DNA of 61,907 nt, taken from the NCBI GenBank assembly GCA_034435975.1, contig DAOTWD010000017.1:1-61907 (forward strand), read 5' to 3'. Under the pieces are notes generated by a model. That model saw only the letters and a program-made list of their open reading frames with translations. It was not told where the DNA came from and ran no database searches. Shown one piece after another: positions 17,515 through 25,471 of this stretch (positions are counted from its first letter, which is position 1; the number at the start of each line of letters is the position of its first letter). The DNA comes from CAKZQX01 sp034435975 (lineage in GTDB: Bacteria; Chloroflexota; Chloroflexia; Chloroflexales; Chloroflexaceae). The position numbers were made by a program, and so were the translations under genes.

Positions 17515-18594
17515 ATGGTGCCTGAGCGTGTTCACACCCACATCCTGGCTGTCAATCCAGAGCATCCTGATCCAGACTGCATCGAGTGCGCGGCGCAAGC
17601 GCTACGCCAGGGCCAACTGGTGGCATTCCCAACCGAAACGGTGTATGGATTGGGGGCGCATGCGGGTGATGCGGTGGCGGTGCGCCGTGTTTTTGAGGTA
17701 AAGCGGCGACCTGCCAGCGATCCGCTGATTGTGCATATCGCCGATATGTCACAATTGACCGACGTTGCCTGTACTATCCCCGACCTGGCCTGGCAACTGG
17801 TACAGCACTTCTGGCCAGGGCCGTTAACCCTGGTACTGCCTCGGCATGAGCGTATTGCCGCTGAGGTTTCGGCCGGATTGACCACGGTTGCCGTACGGAT
17901 GCCACGGCATCCGGTCGCACAGGCTCTGTTGTCTGCCGTACGTGTACCGATCGCTGCTCCCAGTGCCAATCTGTTTGCCCGCCCCAGTCCGACTACGGCA
18001 CAGCATGTTCTGGATGATTTAGCAGGACAGATTGAGCTGGTCATTGATGCTGGCATGACCCCAATTGGCGTGGAGTCAACAGTAGTCGATCTAACGGGCG
18101 CGGTTCCGGTGGTGCTACGACCGGGGGGGATTACGCTGGAAGCTTTGCGTGCGATTGTCCCCGGATTGGTATGGCAGGCGCGGCAGGTCGAGTTTGATCA
18201 TCCTGCTGGTGTGGTTGCACCCGGTATGTTTGCCCGCCACTATGCGCCCAGGGCAGAGTTGCGGTTGTTTGTGGGTGAGCATGAGACGGTTCTGGCGCAG
18301 ATGTACGCGACTGGACAGGGCCTTATTGCTGAACAGAAGCGGGTCGGTATACTTGCTCCAGTAGAGGAACTGGCATACTTTGCGGATATAGCGGCCGATC
18401 GCGTATCGCTTGGCAGTCGTTCCGATCTGGCAGAGATTGCCGCTCATCTGTTCGCCGGTATGCGTGAACTGGATCGACGGGGCGTAGATGTTATTCTGGT
18501 GCGCAGCTTTGATCAGAGTGGATTAGGGTTGGCTATCTGGGATCGGCTGTTGCGGGCGACTGAAGGCAAGTTCATTCATGTTGCTGCAGGTTGA
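17515..18594 (+). CDS. tsaC: L-threonylcarbamoyladenylate synthase (Sua5 type)
   Basis: Makes the threonylcarbamoyl-AMP intermediate of the t6A modification at position 37 of ANN-decoding tRNAs. 359 residues: YrdC domain in residues 15-210 (LVAFPTETVYGLGAHAGD, then FEVKRRPASDPLIVHI, VAVRMPRHPVA and APSANLFARPSPTTA), followed by the extra Sua5 domain (residues about 225-355). That fused form is longer than E. coli TsaC. A gamma-lactone-like linker, GVVAPGMFARHYAPRAEL, lies between them. The ATG at 17515 is preceded by a GAGGGAACGAG box. A terminator hairpin follows. Confidence 0.93.
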   Translation: MVPERVHTHILAVNPEHPDPDCIECAAQALRQGQLVAFPTETVYGLGAHAGDAVAVRRVFEVKRRPASDPLIVHIADMSQLTDVACTIPDLAWQLVQHFWPGPLTLVLPRHERIAAEVSAGLTTVAVRMPRHPVAQALLSAVRVPIAAPSANLFARPSPTTAQHVLDDLAGQIELVIDAGMTPIGVESTVVDLTGAVPVVLRPGGITLEALRAIVPGLVWQARQVEFDHPAGVVAPGMFARHYAPRAELRLFVGEHETVLAQMYATGQGLIAEQKRVGILAPVEELAYFADIAADRVSLGSRSDLAEIAAHLFAGMRELDRRGVDVILVRSFDQSGLGLAIWDRLLRATEGKFIHVAAG

Positions 18595-18626
18595 ACCGGT
18601 TGTGTCTGATATAGATGTGTGGCAAG

Positions 18627-18664
18627 GGCGCATCCGTGGAATGCCCAGAATCCACGGGTGCGCC
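18627..18664. terminator. Hairpin between tsaC and the convergent 54-aa gene
   Basis: GGCGCATCCGTGGA pairs with TCCACGGGTGCGCC (one G-U pair) around a 10-nt loop. No long T run follows on either strand, so it is a terminator-like hairpin of uncertain efficiency between two convergent genes. Confidence 0.5.
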
Positions 18665-18703
18665 GTTCGTTGGTGTCAGGCTGTGTGCTGGCTATCATTA
18701 GCG

Positions 18704-18868
18704 TTATGCAGCTTCACGAAAGTACTGCCCGCTCATAAGTTCAAAGACCAGCTGATCCAGTGTGACCTCGGCTTCCTGGTAGGTGCGCGCAAATCCAACC
18801 AGTTCGTTATCCAGATACATAGCGAAGTCACGAGTCTCAGGATCATAGACAATTTCTTTGTGATACAT
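18704..18868 (-). CDS. Small conserved-looking protein, 54 aa
   Basis: Minus-strand frame of 54 residues beginning MYHKEIVYDPETRDFAMYLD and continuing NELVGFARTYQEAEVTLDQL to an end REAA. It has a good ribosome site (GAAAGGTTGACGAAT) and protein-like composition (amphipathic, acidic). The pattern EIVYDPETRDFAMYLDNELV resembles short uncharacterised proteins of bacterial accessory genomes, where the residue run D-x-ETRDYAM is common; no function is known. It is below the length cut of usual gene calls, so it is easily missed. Confidence 0.65.
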   Translation of the reverse strand: MYHKEIVYDPETRDFAMYLDNELVGFARTYQEAEVTLDQLVFELMSGQYFREAA

Positions 18869-19346
18869 ATTCGTCAACCTTTCGCAGAATTATCTTAGCA
18901 TCCAATCATGTGTTGTCGTCTTATGAAATTATAGCACATGTGTTCTTTTCTGGCAAGCCCGTATTCATCGAGTATGGAAGTATCACGATGTCTGGTGTGT
19001 CCCCTTATAGTGGCAGGTGGCAGTGCCTCAGTAGCAGTGTCCGGCACCAGTGATGAACTGGTAACAGACTGGTAATGATGGACAGCGATAATGACGGGAG
19101 TCAGGCTGTGGCTTTCTTCTTTTGTCCAGTAATGACCAGTTTTTCACGCAGCCGACCGCGTAACCTGGGTCATGAGGGGTGTTGGAGTGTACAGCTTTGC
19201 CGCCAATGCATCGATGCGAGTCGGCATCGGATCAGCGTGACATTTCGCTCACGTTCTGCAAAGCTGCCGCATATCCTACGTTCTCAATAATGTCGGCCTG
19301 CAAAGGCCTGTAAATCATGATAGATATTATAGTAAGGAGTACCACA
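18869..19346. other. Intergenic gap before the flippase-like gene
   Basis: No gene is supported. AT-rich around 18895-18955, where the promoter of the 54-aa gene on the minus strand must lie. Small repeats of ACTGGTAA occur at 19054-19075. No RNA gene recognised. Confidence 0.4.
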
Positions 19347-20438
19347 TTGCGTCGCTGGAAGTTCTGGTTAGGACTGGGTATTAGCATTATGTTTCTCACC
19401 GTAGCCTTGCGCGGTCTCGATCTAGAACATTTCTGGTACGCGTTGCGTGGTGCGAACTACTGGTGGCTTTTGCCCAGTGTAGGGGTGTATTTTGTAGCCG
19501 TGCTGCTGCGCACCTGGCGCTGGCAGTATATGTTGTTGCAGATCAAGCCGATCACTATTGCCCGCCTGTTTCCGGTCGTGGTGATCGGGTATATGGGCAA
19601 CAACGTGTACCCGGCCCGTGCAGGTGAAGTGTTGCGCAGTTATGTGTTGCGACGCAACGAAGGCGTGCCGATCAGCGTCTCGTTGACTACGGTCGTGCTA
19701 GAACGGCTCTTCGATGGTCTGGTCATGCTGCTGTTTATTGTGGTGGCCTTGCAGTTTGTGCCATTGCCGCCAGTCTATTTCTCGCTCGTCCTGATCTTCA
19801 GTGTCTTCTTCGGTGTCATGCTGGTGGTCTTTCTGCGCATCGCAACCCATCCGCAGCAACTGGCACGATGGTATACCTGGAGCATTAATCATCTGCTCCC
19901 CGGTAAGGTACGGCCATATGTGGGCGATCTGTTTGGGCGCTTTGTTGATGGCCTGCAATCGCTGCGCAGCCCACGCCAGGTGCTCATAATCTTCGCCAGT
20001 TCAATCCTGATCTGGGTGATCGAGGCGTTCTCCTACTGGTGTGTTTTGCTGGCATTTCCGATTGACGTACCGTTTGTGCTGATCGTGTTGCTCACAGCGG
20101 TAGTGAATTTGTTTACGACGATTCCCTCGACACCCGGACATGTCGGGACATTTGATGCGCCAGGAATCGCCGTTCTCAGCCAGTTTGGGGTACAACAGGC
20201 GCTGGCAGTCGGGTTTATGCTGGTGCTGCACGTCACTTTGTGGCTGCCCATCACGCTGGTGGGGGCGGTATACATGCTGCGTGAGAGCATTTCCTGGGGA
20301 GATATACAGCATGCGGCCAGGGTTACAGCAGAACCGGGTGGAACCGCATCTGCTCCAATCGCTGGTGAACAGGCAGTGCCAGGGGTGGAAACGGCGGAGA
20401 AGGAGCAAGACGATGTTGCCACAGGAGTACTGCGATGA
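19347..20438 (+). CDS. Lysylphosphatidylglycerol synthase TM region / UPF0104 flippase-like protein
   Basis: A membrane protein of 363 residues with about eight helices. It belongs to the UPF0104 / LPG synthase transmembrane domain family, which includes flippase-like proteins and glycosyltransferase partners. Conserved features: LRTWRWQYMLL near 55, the GYMGNNVYPARAGEVLRSYV motif near 85, LERLFDGLVMLL, and TIPSTPGHVGTFDAPGIA near 255. The start is chosen as TTG at 19347, because AAGGAG stands 7 nt before it; an in-frame ATG lies at 19317. The final residues overlap the next gene by ATGA, so the two are tightly coupled. Confidence 0.8.
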   Translation: MRRWKFWLGLGISIMFLTVALRGLDLEHFWYALRGANYWWLLPSVGVYFVAVLLRTWRWQYMLLQIKPITIARLFPVVVIGYMGNNVYPARAGEVLRSYVLRRNEGVPISVSLTTVVLERLFDGLVMLLFIVVALQFVPLPPVYFSLVLIFSVFFGVMLVVFLRIATHPQQLARWYTWSINHLLPGKVRPYVGDLFGRFVDGLQSLRSPRQVLIIFASSILIWVIEAFSYWCVLLAFPIDVPFVLIVLLTAVVNLFTTIPSTPGHVGTFDAPGIAVLSQFGVQQALAVGFMLVLHVTLWLPITLVGAVYMLRESISWGDIQHAARVTAEPGGTASAPIAGEQAVPGVETAEKEQDDVATGVLR

Positions 20439-21790
20439 AGGTGGGCATTGTTGGTGCGGGTATCGCTGGTTTGTCTGCTGCCTATGATCTGGCACTGGCT
20501 CGCCAGCAGGTCACAATCTATGAGGCTGCGGCACAGGCTGGTGGGCTGGCATCGGGGTTCCGCGATCCGCGCTGGTCATGGCCACTGGAGCGCTTTTATC
20601 ATCATATTTTTACGACCGATCAAGAGATTATCAAGCTGACCCAGAGGATAGGGTATCGCGATAAGCTCTTTTTTCGGGCACCCGTTACCGCACAGTGGTG
20701 GAATGGACAGGGGTATGCACTCTTTGGTCAACCGGTAACAATGCGCCTGCCAGGAATTGGGGCGGTAACACTGCCAGGCCTGATCACTACTGCCCTGTCA
20801 GTGCTGAATTATCCAGGGCTATCGTTACCGGCGCGGATGCGTATGGGGGTGGTGGGTGCCTATCTCAAGTATGGTACGCGTAACTGGCATTCGTTAGAGC
20901 GGGTTACGGCTAGCACCTGGACACGGCGGGCGATGGGAGAGGCAGTCTATCAGGCCTTTGTGCATCCGTTGCTGGAGGGTAAGTTTGGCAATCATACCGA
21001 AGAAGTGAATATGGCCTGGCTGTGGGCACGCCTGAAGGCGCGCAGTTTTGATCTGGGCTACTTTGTGGGTGGCTTTCAAGGCTTTATTGATGCACTCCAG
21101 GGAGCCGTTGAGCGTCTGGGTGTACAGGTCTACCTGGGTACTCCGGTCGCCAGCGTGCAACCCACCGCAGCTGGCTGGCAGATCGCCAGTGCGCATGGCA
21201 CGCATACTTATGATTACCTGATTGTGACCGGTTCACCGCAACTCCTGAGCAAACTGGTACCTCGGTTACCTTCCGAGTATCTGAGCCGACTCACACAGTT
21301 GCGCTCGATGGGTGCCGTGGTGATGACGCTGGCGCTGACACGTCCGCTCACCGATGGCCTGTACTGGGTTAACATGCCCAAGGATCAGTTTCCCTTCCTG
21401 GCACTGGTCGAGCATACTAATTTTATCGAACCCGAACATTACGGCGGTGATCGGCTGGTTTACTGTGGTGATTATCTTGATCCCGACCATGAATATTTTC
21501 GCCTGAGCCAGGAGGAGCTGCTGGAGCGCTTTGTCCCGGCGCTGCAACGGGTCAATCCACAGTTTGATCGATCATGGGTGCGGGCAACATGGTTGCATCG
21601 GGAAGCTTACGCACAGCCGATTGTGCCAGTGCATCATTCGCGGAATATTCCGCCCTTCGCTACTCCGCTCCGTGGCCTGTACTGGGCCAGCATGAGTCAG
21701 GTGTATCCCTGGGATCGCGGCACGAATTTTGCCGTGCAGTTAGGCCAGCAGGTCGCTGCCGAAGTACTACAGGCGCACACAGCCGGTTGA
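20435..21790 (+). CDS. FAD-dependent amine-oxidase-type oxidoreductase
   Basis: 451 residues. The dinucleotide-binding motif VGIVGAGIAGLSAAYDLALA starts at residue 3, with acidic YEAAAQAGGLA at the end of strand 2. The second half includes the substrate domain and the FAD-closing segment LRGLYWASMSQVYPWDRGTN. The family includes protoporphyrinogen oxidases and carotenoid or sterol desaturases; several family members in Chloroflexota lie next to UPF0104 genes. The ATG overlaps the TGA of the flippase-like gene, a strong sign of translational coupling. A role in making or moving a lipid or polyprenyl-linked molecule is an inference from this pairing. Confidence 0.82.
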   Translation: MKVGIVGAGIAGLSAAYDLALARQQVTIYEAAAQAGGLASGFRDPRWSWPLERFYHHIFTTDQEIIKLTQRIGYRDKLFFRAPVTAQWWNGQGYALFGQPVTMRLPGIGAVTLPGLITTALSVLNYPGLSLPARMRMGVVGAYLKYGTRNWHSLERVTASTWTRRAMGEAVYQAFVHPLLEGKFGNHTEEVNMAWLWARLKARSFDLGYFVGGFQGFIDALQGAVERLGVQVYLGTPVASVQPTAAGWQIASAHGTHTYDYLIVTGSPQLLSKLVPRLPSEYLSRLTQLRSMGAVVMTLALTRPLTDGLYWVNMPKDQFPFLALVEHTNFIEPEHYGGDRLVYCGDYLDPDHEYFRLSQEELLERFVPALQRVNPQFDRSWVRATWLHREAYAQPIVPVHHSRNIPPFATPLRGLYWASMSQVYPWDRGTNFAVQLGQQVAAEVLQAHTAG

Positions 21791-21815
21791 CGAACACGTT
21801 TCAGAATGCTATACT
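21787..21815 (+). promoter_or_regulatory. Promoter of the infC-rpmI-rplT operon
   Basis: TTGACG (21787-21792), 17-nt spacer, TATACT (21810-21815). It overlaps the stop codon of the oxidoreductase gene. The predicted start near 21822 leaves a leader of about 183 nt before infC, long enough to hold an L20-type control site, though none was recognised. Confidence 0.6.
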
Positions 21816-22004
21816 TCAAAGTCAATACAATGAATAATCATGATATCGTAGGATGTATAAGCGTGAGCCAATAATCAAGCGCAGCCTGGCGATAGGTGAT
21901 CGACGATGTACAGCGGTCTGCTAGTGTGCCTGAACGAGGGTGTTTACACACTGGTCACCATAGGCGGTGGGTATACATGAGCGCAGAGTAAAAGGAGATC
22001 TACA

Positions 22005-22778
22005 ATTAGAGACCGGTTACGTATTAATAACCGTATTCGCGCCCGCGAAGTGCGGCTAATTGATGATGAAGGGGCACAGATCGGCATTGTCTCTGCGCGT
22101 GAGGCGCAGCAAATGGCAGAAGAAAAGGGTCTCGATCTGGTTGAGGTGGCACCCAATGCGGTACCGCCTGTCTGTCGATTGATGGACTATGGCAAGTATC
22201 GTTACGAACAGAGCAAAAAGGATCGCGAAGCACGCAAGAACCAGCGTCAGGCTGAACTGAAAGAAGTGCGTCTCCGTCCTAAAACGGATGATCACGACCT
22301 GGAAGTGAAATCGAAGATGGCGCGCCGCTTTTTGCTGGCGGGTGACAAAGTCAAGTTTACGATGCGCTTTCGGGGGCGTGAGATGGCGCATCCTGATATT
22401 GGACGTCAGATGCTAGACCGGCTGGCCGACTCGTTGCAGGATCTGGCAATTATTGAGCAAAAACCGGTGATGGAGGGGCGGGCTTGCTCGCTGGTGCTGT
22501 CACCCAATCCCAAAGTGTTGAAGGCGTTAGCACAGGCACAACGGAACCAGGCTCGTGCGACGCAGGAGACACTAACAAAAGCGCCACAAAGTGGGCCTGT
22601 GGCAAATACGCCCGTTGACACTGATGACATCGTTGATACTGATGACATCGAGGATGTTGATATCGCTGATGCTGAGGTTGTTGATGACGCTCAGGATGAA
22701 GAACTCGATGTTGATGACACCGAGGATGATGATCTGGATTTAGATGATGATTTTGATGAAGAAGATGACAGAGACTAG
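22005..22778 (+). CDS. infC: Translation initiation factor IF-3, AUU start
   Basis: Binds the 30S subunit and proofreads start-codon choice. The true start is ATT at 22005: AAAGGAG lies 7 nt ahead, and the IF3 sequence begins RDRLRINNRIRAREVRLID, in frame; a GTG at 22050 would cut the conserved N-terminus. AUU start codons are known from infC genes of several bacteria, where they permit autoregulation because IF3 itself discriminates against AUU. 257 residues in total: canonical IF3 domains cover 1-170, then a linker and a highly acidic tail (about residues 200-257, Asp/Glu-rich). The tail has no counterpart in standard IF3. First gene of infC-rpmI-rplT. Confidence 0.93.
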   Translation: MRDRLRINNRIRAREVRLIDDEGAQIGIVSAREAQQMAEEKGLDLVEVAPNAVPPVCRLMDYGKYRYEQSKKDREARKNQRQAELKEVRLRPKTDDHDLEVKSKMARRFLLAGDKVKFTMRFRGREMAHPDIGRQMLDRLADSLQDLAIIEQKPVMEGRACSLVLSPNPKVLKALAQAQRNQARATQETLTKAPQSGPVANTPVDTDDIVDTDDIEDVDIADAEVVDDAQDEELDVDDTEDDDLDLDDDFDEEDDRD

Positions 22779-22797
22779 AAGAATGGAAGCGTGATCA

Positions 22798-23004
22798 ATG
22801 CCAAAGCAAAAAATGAAAACCCATAAAGGTGCCAGTCGGCGTTTCAAAATTACCGGCACGGGGAAGTATATGCAAACGAAAAGTGGGCGTGGCCTGAAGC
22901 GCAATCGTGCCAAGCGTGTGCGCCGGCTTTATGGTAAAATGCTGCCAACTTCCGATGCGAATAAGAGCCATTTGAAAGTGGCTTTGCCGTATGGGTTGAA
23001 ATAA
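22798..23004 (+). CDS. rpmI: 50S ribosomal protein L35
   Basis: 68 residues, basic, beginning MPKQKMKTHKGASRRFKITG, followed by the L35-typical GTGKYMQTKSGRGLKRNRAK segment. It starts 19 nt after infC, in the standard infC-rpmI-rplT order. No defects. A gap of 92 nt to rplT follows. Confidence 0.96.
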   Translation: MPKQKMKTHKGASRRFKITGTGKYMQTKSGRGLKRNRAKRVRRLYGKMLPTSDANKSHLKVALPYGLK

Positions 23005-23096
23005 TTCGGGTATTTCTGGGGGTTGATGGTCGTACTGTTTTGATGCTGTCGATATGCGCTCTAGTTTTGTAAGTTGTATGTTCAGGTGGAGGACAC

Positions 23097-23450
23097 ATGG
23101 CCCGTGTAAAACGTGGCGTGATGGCGCACAAGCGTCACAAAAAGGTGATGCAGCAAGCGAAGGGGTTTCGCAGTAGCCGTAGTCGGCACTATCGTGTGGC
23201 GCACGAGTCCGTCATGCATGCGTTGGCGTATGCGTATCGTGATCGGCGTCACCGCAAACGCGACTTTCGTCGCCTGTGGATCCAGCGCATCAATGCCGCA
23301 GCACGATTGAATGGTACCACGTATAGTCGGTTGATCCAGGGACTGAAAGTCGCCAGGATTGATATTGATCGCAAAATGTTGGCGGATATAGCCGTGCGCG
23401 ATCCGGCTGCCTTTCGCGCTATCGTCGCTCAGACGCAGGTAGGGCAGTAG
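23097..23450 (+). CDS. rplT: 50S ribosomal protein L20
   Basis: 117 residues. MARVKRGVMAHKRHKKVMQQ and RDRRHRKRDFRRLWIQRINA are the L20 signature segments, as is the final ADIAVRDPAAFRAIVAQ. It organises 23S rRNA early in assembly and in many bacteria represses its own operon. The ATG follows GGAGGACAC. It ends 4 nt before the methyltransferase gene. Confidence 0.97.
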   Translation: MARVKRGVMAHKRHKKVMQQAKGFRSSRSRHYRVAHESVMHALAYAYRDRRHRKRDFRRLWIQRINAAARLNGTTYSRLIQGLKVARIDIDRKMLADIAVRDPAAFRAIVAQTQVGQ

Positions 23451-23454
23451 ATGT

Positions 23455-24282
23455 GTGATCCGCAGTAACGCCAATCCGCATGTCAAATATATCCGCTCGC
23501 TGGGTGTTGATCGTCGAGAGCGCCAGCGCGAGCGGTGTTTTGTGCTTGAAGGTGTGCGCCTGGTGACCGAGGCGCTGGCTGCGCAGGTACCGTTGCAACT
23601 GGTGCTCTATGCCTCTGAGCAACTGGTGCTGACCGAGAGCGGTCAGCGGTTGCTGGCGCAGTTGAGCCGGCAGCCGCATTGCTATGAAGCGACCCCACGT
23701 GTGGTGGCAGCGGCGGCCGATACGGTGACCCCCCAGGGAGTCGTGGCCGTCGCTCCCTGTCCCGATGTGCCCCCACGTCCAGGCTTAATTCTGGTGTTGG
23801 ATGCCATTCAGGATCCAGGAAATGTGGGGACGCTGCTCCGTTCCGCCGAAGCCGCCGGGGTGGGTCAGGTGTGGTGCATCCGGGGTACAGCCGATGTTTA
23901 CAGCCCCAAGGTGGTGCGGGCGGCGATGGGGGCCCATTTTTATCTTCCCCTACGATCTGATTGTGACTGGGATCAGATAACGGACGTTATGCAGGGGATG
24001 GCGCAGATATACGCAGCCGTTGTGGATGCTACCTTGCCTTACTATAGTGTTGATTGGCCGACAGCCGATGTGTTGATTATTGGCAGCGAAACCCAGGGAG
24101 TCAGTGCCCGTGGATTGCAACTGGCGACTGGTCGGATTACTATTCCGATGCACGGACGGGCGGAGTCGCTGAACGCAGCGGTTGCTGGCAGTATCATCCT
24201 GTTTGAGGCGTTACGGCAGCGCAGTGGATCGCACACGCCGATGACGGTAGCTCAGGAAGACAAGTATGAACATTACGGATGA
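23455..24282 (+). CDS. TrmH/SpoU family RNA methyltransferase
   Basis: 275 residues starting with GTG (MIRSNANPHVKYIRSLGVDR). The first 90 residues form the substrate-binding domain (RCFVLEGVRLVTEAL). The SPOUT methyltransferase domain follows, with motif 1 LVLDAIQDPGNVGTLLRSAE near residue 110, motif 2 IIGSETQGVS near 207 and motif 3 ITIPMHGRAESLNAAVAGSI near 230. Its target is probably a 23S rRNA or tRNA ribose 2'-O; the exact base is unknown. It is coupled to rplT upstream and overlaps the start of pheS by 17 nt. Confidence 0.9.
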   Translation: MIRSNANPHVKYIRSLGVDRRERQRERCFVLEGVRLVTEALAAQVPLQLVLYASEQLVLTESGQRLLAQLSRQPHCYEATPRVVAAAADTVTPQGVVAVAPCPDVPPRPGLILVLDAIQDPGNVGTLLRSAEAAGVGQVWCIRGTADVYSPKVVRAAMGAHFYLPLRSDCDWDQITDVMQGMAQIYAAVVDATLPYYSVDWPTADVLIIGSETQGVSARGLQLATGRITIPMHGRAESLNAAVAGSIILFEALRQRSGSHTPMTVAQEDKYEHYG

Positions 24283-25312
24283 GTTGACAACCATACAGGA
24301 ACGCGCTCTGAACGAACTGGCCGCCGTGGTCGATCTGGCAGCGCTGGCTGAGTGGAAGAGTAGCTATCTGGGCAAATCGGGTGCCATCACTCGTCTGAGT
24401 CGTGGGATGGGTGCCTTGCCAGCAGCGGAGCGTCCGGTGGTGGGGCAGCAGGTGAATGCGTTGCGCCAGGCGCTGGATCAGGCCTATAGTGCCGCCGAAG
24501 CCCGCCTCAAAGCGGCGGCGCGTGAGGCGGCATTGGCAAGCGAGCGGGTCGATGTTACGCTGCCAGGGCGTGCGCCGGATGTCGGGCGTTTACACCTGAC
24601 GACGCAGGTGCTGCGACAGATCATTGCAATTTTCGCCGAGATGGGCTTTCAGGTCTGGGAAAGCCGTGAGGTTGAGACCGATGATTACAACTTTGGCTTG
24701 CTGAACTTCCCGCCTGATCATCCGGCACGTGATATGCAGGATACGTTCTATGTGGATATGCCGCCCGGTGCGCCAGAGGTGCTGTTGCGCACCCACACTT
24801 CGCCGGGCCAGATCCACGCTATGCGCCGCTATGCACCAGAGCCGTTGCGCGTTTTGCTGCCGGGCAAGTGCTATCGCAACGAACAGGTGACGGCACGGAG
24901 CGAGATCCAGTTCCACCAGTTTGAGTTTCTGGCGATTGGGCGTAAGATTACTCTGGGTGATCTCCGTGGCACGCTGGATTTCTTTGCGCAACGAATGTTT
25001 GGAAAGGGTACCCGCACGCGCCTGCGCCCGAGCTACTTTCCGTTCACCGAGCCGAGCGCGGAGATGGATGTGAGTTGCTTTCTGTGTGGCGGTAAGGGGT
25101 GTCGAGTGTGTAAGTATTCCGGTTGGCTGGAGATTGGCGGCTGTGGCATGGTGCATCCGAATGTGCTGTATAACGGTGGCTATGATCCGACGCTGTTTAG
25201 CGGCTTTGCCGGCGGCTTTGGCCCGGAGCGTATTGCGCTGATGAAGTATGGCATTGACGATATTCGCTGGTTCCATAGCGGCGATTTGCGCTTCCTGGAG
25301 CAGTTTTCCTGA
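24266..25312 (+). CDS. pheS: Phenylalanine-tRNA ligase alpha subunit
   Basis: Charges tRNA-Phe as an alpha2-beta2 complex. 348 residues. After an N-terminal coiled-coil region (residues 10-95) come the class II motifs: motif 1 near TRLRPSYFPFTEPSAEMDVS, motif 2 (FRNE-like CYRNEQVTARSEIQFHQFEF), motif 3 GFAGGFGPERIALMKYGIDD. The HTSPGQIHAM segment is also typical. The gene overlaps the 3' end of the SpoU gene. The beta subunit gene pheT does not follow, so it must lie elsewhere in the genome. Confidence 0.97.
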   Translation: MNITDELTTIQERALNELAAVVDLAALAEWKSSYLGKSGAITRLSRGMGALPAAERPVVGQQVNALRQALDQAYSAAEARLKAAAREAALASERVDVTLPGRAPDVGRLHLTTQVLRQIIAIFAEMGFQVWESREVETDDYNFGLLNFPPDHPARDMQDTFYVDMPPGAPEVLLRTHTSPGQIHAMRRYAPEPLRVLLPGKCYRNEQVTARSEIQFHQFEFLAIGRKITLGDLRGTLDFFAQRMFGKGTRTRLRPSYFPFTEPSAEMDVSCFLCGGKGCRVCKYSGWLEIGGCGMVHPNVLYNGGYDPTLFSGFAGGFGPERIALMKYGIDDIRWFHSGDLRFLEQFS

Positions 25313-25368
25313 TAGACTCCTGGGCATGGACGCGACCTGATGTCGATTTAGGAAAAGGGCACAGGGCA

Positions 25369-25415
25369 CAGGTGATAGGGCACAGGGCACAGGGGTTCCT
25401 GTCACCTATCACCTG
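25369..25415. terminator. Hairpin after pheS
   Basis: CAGGTGATAGG pairs with CCTATCACCTG around a 25-nt loop that contains a further GGGCACAGG repeat. The surrounding stretch 25352-25410 is built from copies of GGGCACAGG. It may end the infC-pheS transcript, or be a simple repeat. Confidence 0.45.
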
Positions 25416-25471
25416 GCAAGCGCTCCGAAAGCCTGTCAGCCAGGCTCTCAGATTGACAATGTGGCGATGTG

